A stretch of 21,341 nt of DNA from contig JAEDFN010000032.1 of NCBI GenBank assembly GCA_016292775.1, positions 1-21,341 on the forward strand, read 5' to 3'. Under the pieces are notes generated by a model. The model was given only the letters and a program-made list of their open reading frames with translations. It did no database searches and had not been told where the DNA came from. A program made the translations under genes and the position numbers. Below are positions 15,958 to 21,341 of this stretch, piece after piece (within the stretch, counting starts at the first letter, position 1; each line of letters opens with the position of its first letter). The stretch is from Paludibacteraceae bacterium (lineage in GTDB: Bacteria > Bacteroidota > Bacteroidia > Bacteroidales > Paludibacteraceae).

Positions 15958-17043
15958 ATGAAAAAATTACTTTTGTTTATGATATCAGCATTAGTAATGG
16001 TATCATGCTGTGATAAAACAGATAAAACTACAACCATCGAGAAAAAACCACAGATAAAGAACGTCATCTACATGATAGGTGATGGTATGGGCTTAAACCA
16101 AATCTATGCTGCGATGACAGCCAATGGCGGCTCTTTATACATTGAGAAATGCAGTACAACAGGCTTGGTAAAGACCTACTCTGCAAGCGACTATATCACC
16201 GACTCGGCAGCCGGCGGAACAGCATTGGCTACAGGAAGCAAAACCAAGAACGGTATGATAGGTATGAACCCGGACTCCGCCAATGTCTATTCCGTACTAA
16301 ACAGCTTTCAAGAAGCGGGCTTACCTGTAGGATTAGTTGTTACAAGCCCTATTACTCACGCCACTCCGGCATCTTTTTACGCACATCAAATATCACGTAA
16401 TCTTTACGAAAATATTGCTGTAGACCTTTATAACTCAGGTATCGACTTCTTCTGCGGCGGAGGTAGAAATCATTTTGAAAATCGACAAGACTCACTGAAT
16501 TACACCGACTCTTTGATAAAAAAAGGCTATAACATAGTATATAATATCGACTCTATAGAGGCCCCACAACTATTGCCTTTCGGAGTACTCGCTGCCGATA
16601 TCGACCTACCTCGCGCTGAAGAGCGTGGCGATTACTTGCCAAAAGCAGTAGACCTTGCCATCAAATCATTGAATGCAAAAGGCGAAGGCTTTTTCCTTAT
16701 GGTAGAGGGCTCACAAATTGATTACCGCGGACATGGCAACGATAGTGTTGGCGTTATAGCAGAAACTCTCGACTTCGACAGAGCTGTTAAAGTAGCCCTC
16801 GATTTCGCTGAAAAAGATGGTGAAACTTTAGTTGTCATTACTGCCGACCACGAAACGGGCGGTCTTTCTATTCTAAATGGAAACCCTTCTGGCAGTACTG
16901 TTTCCGTAACATTCAATACCACAGGCCATACCGGCACAATGGTGCCTATTTATGCCTACGGTCCGGGTGCCGATATATTTACCGGAATAATGGAAAATAT
17001 CGATATTCCGAAAATAATCAAAGCTATTGTTCAAGGTTGGTGA
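15958..17043 (+). CDS. phoA: Alkaline phosphatase, PhoA family lipoprotein
   Basis: This 361-residue phosphomonoesterase has a lipoprotein signal (MVSCC; Cys17 or Cys18 is the likely lipidated residue). Key residues of the family are present: Asp42 in GDGMG, the nucleophile Ser83 in TDSAAGGTALATG, His134 in ITHATPAS, Glu250/Asp255/His259 in EGSQIDYRGHGND, Asp297/His298 in TADHETGG and His324 in TTGHTG. These correspond to the two-zinc, one-magnesium site of E. coli PhoA. It is somewhat shorter than E. coli PhoA (about 450 residues), as is common in this phylum. It would release phosphate from organic esters at the cell surface or in the periplasm. It is followed 91 nt later by an outer-membrane barrel gene, suggesting a joint uptake role (inference). 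Confidence 0.94.
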   Translation: MKKLLLFMISALVMVSCCDKTDKTTTIEKKPQIKNVIYMIGDGMGLNQIYAAMTANGGSLYIEKCSTTGLVKTYSASDYITDSAAGGTALATGSKTKNGMIGMNPDSANVYSVLNSFQEAGLPVGLVVTSPITHATPASFYAHQISRNLYENIAVDLYNSGIDFFCGGGRNHFENRQDSLNYTDSLIKKGYNIVYNIDSIEAPQLLPFGVLAADIDLPRAEERGDYLPKAVDLAIKSLNAKGEGFFLMVEGSQIDYRGHGNDSVGVIAETLDFDRAVKVALDFAEKDGETLVVITADHETGGLSILNGNPSGSTVSVTFNTTGHTGTMVPIYAYGPGADIFTGIMENIDIPKIIKAIVQGW

Positions 17044-17134
17044 TACCCAACGTGCTTGCTAAATAACATACGCACACTTTGAACAAATAATACAAAATAC
17101 GTAAACCATTGATAATTACATTTTAGAATCCATT

Positions 17135-19606
17135 ATGAAAAAAGCGATACTCCTTGTTGCCTCAATAATAATTTCCGTACATCTCTACTCTGTAGAAACG
17201 GACAGTGCAAGTATTAATTCTTTTCCTCTGCATGGAACAACAATAAATACTTCCGACTTTTTTAATGATTATTATCATTACGATGATTATTATTATTTTT
17301 TAGACAACTACCATAATTTCATAACGGTAGAGCAAGAAACAACAGGAGATTATTCAACACCGGAACGCAAAATATTTTCAATTGCCGGCAATTCATATCT
17401 ATGGAATAAGATGTATATCAATGGTTTTCGTATTGATTCTCGTTTTAATGCCGGACAAACCGATTACGACTTCAGCATGTATAACCACTCAATGGCAGTA
17501 AATTATCACACATCCAAAGTACAATTTACAACCGACAGTGTGAGTAAAAATTGGGTGACATTAACAGGCAATACAGGCAATTTAGGAGGCATAATGCCGG
17601 GCACAAAAGAGCTTATCCACCTATTTCATTATGCTTCATACGAGCGCGTATTGACGCCTCTCGACAAACGCACTTATATGAAAGGTGCTGTAAATGCGAA
17701 TAGCACTTTCAATATCAAGGCACATAATCGCAATTACACTCAGCACATCTCTTTCGACTACGGACGCAGAATGCTAACAGCTTTCAGCTATAAAGGCATT
17801 GATGAATTATTCCCTTCCGACTACTATAAAGTGCAACTGCAAGGTATGCTCCCGATAAAAGCAAACCCTCTGTTTGACAACACCTATTACCTTATTCACT
17901 TCTTGAATAGAGATGACTACAACTCTGAATTTTATTACGGAAAGAACGAACAATCTACATTAAATTCTTATTCCGCATCCGTATACGGCAATAAACAAAA
18001 AGGAGATTTAAAATACACTTTGGGAATAACATGGGCTACAAACGAGTTAAAACATAATAATCCTAACTTCTCTCGCAACCTCATCGACCAAGATTGTGAA
18101 GCTATGGAACCATGGTATCCCGACGGATATACAAACGAATATTCGTTAATATTCAATGCGGAACAAAAGTTGCACAAATATTTTAAATTGACATTCGACT
18201 CTTATAATTCGCTGATACATTTCGCCCCAAACAGCAACAACAGTTATAATACCGGTTACGCACAATTTCCATTAGACGAAAATTATACCCCACTCTACTA
18301 CTATAAATGGCAAAGTGAAAGTTTTGTTAGTGGCCTATTAGAGAATACATTAAGTCTTCAATACTCTCAAAAGCCCGTTAAATGGCTTAATATCAATGCT
18401 AATTTCGACTTTACCGTAGATGCAATGCTTATCGGGAAAAAGTCTATGATAAGTCCTAACTACCAGGCGGCTATAAACCTTACTTTCAATCCATGTAAAT
18501 GGTTTTTTGCTGAAATCAATGTGGGGAATTACAGAGTGTCGTATAACATCGAAGACATCAAATATTTTTCTGACAAATATCTAAACGGAGAGATCTATTA
18601 CTGGACAGACAAAAATAACGACCGCACCTATCAAGAAGGAGAGGCGGAAAATCTATATGTAACCACCGGCGGCAAATATCACAGAGCAAACGGATATCTA
18701 AAGCAAATGCAATACTTACTTGTAGATATACCTTTCTATTTCCGATTCGGACGCCATGAAATATCATTCATGCAAAGTTACAAAAGATACTACAATACAC
18801 GCCTGACATACTTTGATGGCGACGAAAATGAATATGGATATTATAATCACTCTGAAGAACTTGGAGCAGACATCTTTATGTTCTACGGGGGACAGGAAAT
18901 AAATTATATAGTAGACGATAAATATCCTGATGGAATAATGGGATATGATGCTTTTCGTTCTACCCCATACTACCTATCATCAGTAATAAAATACGAATAC
19001 AAAGGCAAGAAAGTTCTCTTTTCCATAGCATGGCAATCATACGAAATGTGTGGTTTGGGAGCAATAGGTAACGGGCCGATACACAATAATATAAGTACTC
19101 TCTCCGAAAGTCAGGCAAATCAAAACACCTACCTTGTACATCGAAATATGGAGAGCCCCGTTAAAGCTAATGGCCGTTTGGACCAAGATCGAGCTTATGT
19201 AGCATGGATGCAACTGACTTATAATATCTGCAAATATTATAACATGACGTTAACCGGAAAATTCCGTGACGGTCAACCTTTTGCAGCGCTTAGAACACAT
19301 ATGGTAACTAATAGTGACGGAGAAACTCAATTGCAATTCATTCCATACCATTCAAGGGGAATAAATAACTTGGACGGACATTTCGGCACGCGAGAAGATG
19401 CTTTCTTCAATTTCGACCTTCGCGCTACAGGCTATATTCCTATAGGAGACAAGACTCTCGAATTACAATTAACTTGCTATAACATTTTTGATTTCGGCAC
19501 CGGACTCACCGAATATAATATCGGTCCTAACATTCCCGAAAGCCGTTACTCTCTCTCTTTATGTATTCCAAGAGGACTTCTTTTCTCTGCAAAAATTATA
19601 TTTTAA
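17135..19606 (+). CDS. TonB-dependent receptor-like outer-membrane barrel
   Basis: This 823-residue protein has a signal peptide (about 1-19), a short Asp/Tyr-rich stretch (DYYHYDDYYYFLDNYHNF, about 45-62) and a region resembling a divergent plug (IAGNSYLWNKMYINGFRIDSR, near 83-103). A long beta-barrel rich in aromatic residues follows. The C-terminal barrel shows receptor traits: DGQPFAAL near 717, NFDLRATGYIPIGDKTLELQLTCYNIFDF near 760, and a final aromatic residue (KIIF). Unlike the receptor at 1479-3956 it lacks a CarboxypepD_reg-like domain, and no TonB box is evident. It may be a true receptor with an unusual plug or a TonB-independent barrel. The neighbouring phosphatase suggests a phosphorus-related substrate, but this is only inference. 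Confidence 0.75.
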   Translation: MKKAILLVASIIISVHLYSVETDSASINSFPLHGTTINTSDFFNDYYHYDDYYYFLDNYHNFITVEQETTGDYSTPERKIFSIAGNSYLWNKMYINGFRIDSRFNAGQTDYDFSMYNHSMAVNYHTSKVQFTTDSVSKNWVTLTGNTGNLGGIMPGTKELIHLFHYASYERVLTPLDKRTYMKGAVNANSTFNIKAHNRNYTQHISFDYGRRMLTAFSYKGIDELFPSDYYKVQLQGMLPIKANPLFDNTYYLIHFLNRDDYNSEFYYGKNEQSTLNSYSASVYGNKQKGDLKYTLGITWATNELKHNNPNFSRNLIDQDCEAMEPWYPDGYTNEYSLIFNAEQKLHKYFKLTFDSYNSLIHFAPNSNNSYNTGYAQFPLDENYTPLYYYKWQSESFVSGLLENTLSLQYSQKPVKWLNINANFDFTVDAMLIGKKSMISPNYQAAINLTFNPCKWFFAEINVGNYRVSYNIEDIKYFSDKYLNGEIYYWTDKNNDRTYQEGEAENLYVTTGGKYHRANGYLKQMQYLLVDIPFYFRFGRHEISFMQSYKRYYNTRLTYFDGDENEYGYYNHSEELGADIFMFYGGQEINYIVDDKYPDGIMGYDAFRSTPYYLSSVIKYEYKGKKVLFSIAWQSYEMCGLGAIGNGPIHNNISTLSESQANQNTYLVHRNMESPVKANGRLDQDRAYVAWMQLTYNICKYYNMTLTGKFRDGQPFAALRTHMVTNSDGETQLQFIPYHSRGINNLDGHFGTREDAFFNFDLRATGYIPIGDKTLELQLTCYNIFDFGTGLTEYNIGPNIPESRYSLSLCIPRGLLFSAKIIF

Positions 19607-19772
19607 TAAAGCAAAAAACAACCAATAACCAAAAAATAATTTATATATAGATTTCCGAGCCTCTCAACAAAGTAGATTTTAACTCTATAATTGAGATAAA
19701 TATCGAACCAAACATAAATGATTATTTATACTTGGTATATTTCAGTGAATATGATTATTGAAAATATTTAAG

Positions 19773-19810
19773 AAGGGGTGTCAAAAAATTTTGACACCCC
19801 TTTATTTTTG
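19773..19810. terminator. Bidirectional terminator between convergent genes
   Basis: AAGGGGTGTCAAAA (19773-19786) pairs exactly with TTTTGACACCCCTT (19789-19802) and is followed by TATTTTTG. It lies between the rightward barrel gene (stop at 19606) and the leftward HAD gene (stop at 19838). The plus strand has the better T-run. On the minus strand the hairpin is followed by TTAAATATTTT, so it can serve both. Confidence 0.85.
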
Positions 19811-19837
19811 CACTTCGATTGTTAATATACATAGTAA

Positions 19838-20494
19838 TCACTTAATAATATCGACAAACAGTCGAGAATAATCTTCATTCGGAGAAACATGATACACTTG
19901 CATCCCTAATCGTTTAGCTGTTTCTATATTAGCAGGTCCATCATCAAGAAAAACAGCTTCTTCAGGCTTTATTCCCTCTTCTGACAATAGTTTCAAAAAT
20001 ATTTCATCCGAAGGTTTCGTCATCTTCATTTCATAAGATAGATATAACTTGTCGAAATAATTATCGACACTATCCCCACCCACATTGAAAAATTTACGCA
20101 TACAATAAGGAAATTGAATTTCGTTTGTATTACTCAAAACCAATATTCTAATTCTTTTTCCCTTAGCATTATAAACACCATCATGAAGTTTACGAATAAG
20201 CTTCATCTTGTAATCGGGGATATCCAAAAGGAATCTGTAAAAAGCATCATCAATAACCTCGTCTGTAAGAGAAAGTTGATATTTCTCACGTAATAAATTA
20301 TGAAATTGATCGGCATTAATCTCTCCGGCTTCGAGCTGTGCAAAAAGTCCGGATTGAACGTAATTATCAAGCATAGAATCGGCATCTTTTACACCAAGTT
20401 CTATTAATTTATCCACCGAAGCTTGGCGATTAAGGTTAATTATTACGCCGCCAAAATCAAAAATAATAGCCTTAACATTTTTAAAATCAAACAT
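19838..20494 (-). CDS. HAD family hydrolase (HAD-IA, YihX-like phosphatase)
   Basis: This 218-residue cytoplasmic protein has the four HAD motifs: FDFGGV with nucleophile Asp13, LSNTN with Ser121, Lys160 in MTKPS, and FLDDGPANIETA with Asp184/Asp185. A helical cap (about 20-95) makes it a subfamily IA (C1 cap) enzyme. The second Asp of the usual DxD is Gly15, as in the YihX glucose-1-phosphatase branch (DLGNV), so a sugar-phosphate or similar phosphomonoester is a reasonable substrate guess. The length is normal. It is read leftward, convergent with the barrel gene and divergent from the tRNA, with only 83 bases between its ATG and the tRNA. No clear promoter for it was found in that gap. Confidence 0.88.
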   Translation of the reverse strand: MFDFKNVKAIIFDFGGVIINLNRQASVDKLIELGVKDADSMLDNYVQSGLFAQLEAGEINADQFHNLLREKYQLSLTDEVIDDAFYRFLLDIPDYKMKLIRKLHDGVYNAKGKRIRILVLSNTNEIQFPYCMRKFFNVGGDSVDNYFDKLYLSYEMKMTKPSDEIFLKLLSEEGIKPEEAVFLDDGPANIETAKRLGMQVYHVSPNEDYSRLFVDIIK

Positions 20495-20516
20495 ATATAA
20501 AAAATTATTCTAAATA

Positions 20517-20547
20517 TTTGTCATATTAAAAAAAAGTAGTACCTTTG
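20517..20547 (+). promoter_or_regulatory. Consensus promoter of the tRNA gene
   Basis: TTTG (20517-20520) and TACCTTTG (20540-20547) are separated by 19 bases, a perfect match to the Bacteroidota -33/-7 consensus. The tRNA 5' end at 20578 lies about 25 nt after the expected transcription start. The short leader contains ATGATGACAACGTCATC, a 7-bp hairpin (GATGACAACGTCATC) at about 20558-20572. Confidence 0.8.
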
Positions 20548-20577
20548 CATTTGGAATGATGACAACGTCATCCTTTC

Positions 20578-20652
20578 GGTCTCATAGCTCAGTTGGTTAG
20601 TAGCACCTGACTCATAATCAGGGGGTCCTAGGTTCAAGCCCTAGTGGGACCA
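20578..20652 (+). tRNA. tRNA with anticodon CAT (Met, possibly Ile2)
   Basis: The cloverleaf folds: acceptor GGTCTCA with TGGGACC (one G-U pair), anticodon stem CCTGA with TCAGG around loop CTCATAA (anticodon CAT), a 5-nt variable loop, and T-arm CTAGG-TTCAAGC-CCTAG. Discriminator A is followed by CTTT, so CCA is not encoded and must be added. The D-arm reads GCTC-AGTTGGTTAG-TAGC, one base longer than the common AGTTGGTTA-GAGC form, leaving three clean pairs and a C-T mismatch. CAT could mean elongator Met, or Ile2 after lysidine modification; the initiator form is unlikely, because the acceptor starts with a paired G-C and the anticodon stem lacks the three G-C pairs. Confidence 0.93.
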
Positions 20653-20664
20653 CTTTAATTTCCG

Positions 20665-20697
20665 GCAGTTAAGTAATTATGCTTAACTGCTTTTTTT
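20665..20697 (+). terminator. Rho-independent terminator of the tRNA
   Basis: GCAGTTAAG (20665-20673) pairs exactly with CTTAACTGC (20682-20690) around an 8-nt loop and is followed by seven T. It lies 12 bases after the tRNA 3' end. Confidence 0.9.
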
Positions 20698-20842
20698 ATA
20701 AGCCTTCTCCATACTCAGTTCCTTAAATTATTCCTTTTCTTATCATCAGCACTCCGCTCTCCGTTCCTGAAAAAATTTTTGCGTGGTGCGGGGAGATTGT
20801 TTCGGTGCTTCAAATTTAGAGAATGATAATATCTCATTATTT
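20698..20842. other. Intergenic stretch, no feature seen
   Basis: This gap lies between the tRNA terminator and the end of the leftward glycosyltransferase. CTCCGC (about 20751) and GCGGGG (about 20798) could pair, but there is no T-run on either strand. No coding frame was recognised and no clear terminator for the glycosyltransferase was found. Confidence 0.35.
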
Positions 20843-21341
20843 TCACTTAATTATGCCATAAGCAGTATAAGGATGTGCCGTGCGATTTTCTTCAAGCAGA
20901 GCAAGATTTTCAGGAGTATCGGTAAAAAAATGAGTATGATAGGTATGGTATATTACCATTAAATTTTTTCGCGACATAGTTTTTATTCCCGCTCTATTAA
21001 GGCGATTGCCCAAGTCGATATCTTCGCCATAACCGGGATGTATAAAACGCTCATCAAATCCGTTAACTTTCATCAAATCGTCTTTATAAAGAGAGAAATT
21101 ACAACCTAAAATAAATCGGTTTTTCTCTTTAATAAAGACTCGTCTAAGAAGTTTATTCTTCAAACGGAACATCTGCTCCATTTTAGTACGCTTATGCAAA
21201 AAAAGAGTATCGAAAAGCAGGGGGAAGAAGAGAGATTTATTCATACAGCCATTTGCTATTCGAGCCGGATTGAGTTTGTTTGTAACCCTTTCGGTAAGCA
21301 TAACTCTGCGTCCGGTACTCACCTCGCCATGACGAGCATAG
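20843..21341 (-). CDS. Glycosyltransferase family 2, C-terminal part (cut by window edge)
   Basis: This is a partial gene: the minus-strand frame stays open to the right edge, where the encoded sequence begins YARHGEVSTGRR, so the N-terminal GT-A nucleotide-binding part lies outside. The visible 165 residues contain LGCNFSLYKDDLMKVNGFDERF followed by HPGYGEDIDLGNRLNRAG. These are the acceptor-side motifs of GT2/galactosyltransferase-like enzymes (Glyco_transf_7C type), with the Glu-Asp pair that holds the catalytic base. It likely adds a sugar in lipopolysaccharide, capsule or O-antigen synthesis at the cytoplasmic face of the membrane. An internal GTG at 21322 could be mistaken for the start, but homology runs through it. 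Confidence 0.85.
   Translation of the reverse strand, partial: YARHGEVSTGRRVMLTERVTNKLNPARIANGCMNKSLFFPLLFDTLFLHKRTKMEQMFRLKNKLLRRVFIKEKNRFILGCNFSLYKDDLMKVNGFDERFIHPGYGEDIDLGNRLNRAGIKTMSRKNLMVIYHTYHTHFFTDTPENLALLEENRTAHPYTAYGIIK

Overview
The window looks like core chromosome of an AT-rich member of the Bacteroidota, probably order Bacteroidales. Signs of this are: PorQ of the type IX secretion system directly joined to cytidylate kinase; the parA-parB-DUF5683-lytic transglycosylase run; TonB-dependent receptors with a CarboxypepD_reg-like domain; a DUF4491 membrane protein; start codons without visible Shine-Dalgarno sequences; and promoters of the TTTG / TAnnTTTG type typical of this phylum (five are visible, four sharing the core TACCTTTG). 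I see no integrase, transposase, CRISPR array or phage gene, so this is not an obvious mobile island.

Left part (1-8016, minus strand apart from the left edge). A strong terminator near 130-157 closes something transcribed rightward from outside the window, or a small RNA. Then come genes read leftward: DUF4491 (228-539), a PrsW-type intramembrane protease (750-1466), a TonB-dependent receptor (1479-3956) and a PcrA/UvrD helicase (4027-6438). The receptor and protease are 12 nt apart and are surely co-transcribed. A lone lipoprotein with three divergent internal repeats (6676-8016) has its own consensus promoter and a perfect 17-bp hairpin after it.

Middle (8335-15918, plus strand). A first unit holds 5-formyltetrahydrofolate cyclo-ligase, porQ and cmk (porQ and cmk overlap by 4 nt). 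A second unit starts at a promoter that lies almost on the start codon of a GT9 glycosyltransferase and runs through parA (8-nt overlap), parB, a DUF5683 membrane protein (1-nt overlap), an SLT/LysM lytic transglycosylase and a small MerR-like regulator. It combines envelope sugar transfer, chromosome segregation and peptidoglycan remodelling in one transcript. A near-perfect 30-nt palindrome lies inside the start of the DUF5683 gene.

Right part (15958-21341). A lipoprotein alkaline phosphatase of the PhoA family is followed by a large TonB-receptor-like outer-membrane barrel with no CarboxypepD_reg domain and a divergent plug. A bidirectional terminator separates it from a convergent HAD phosphatase. 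A tRNA with anticodon CAT, with its own promoter and terminator, and a glycosyltransferase cut by the window edge complete the window.

I found no clearly new multi-gene system. The observations most worth a second look are the coding-region palindrome at 13464-13493, the probable leaderless start of the GT9-par transcript, the three-repeat lipoprotein, and the phosphatase/outer-membrane barrel pair.
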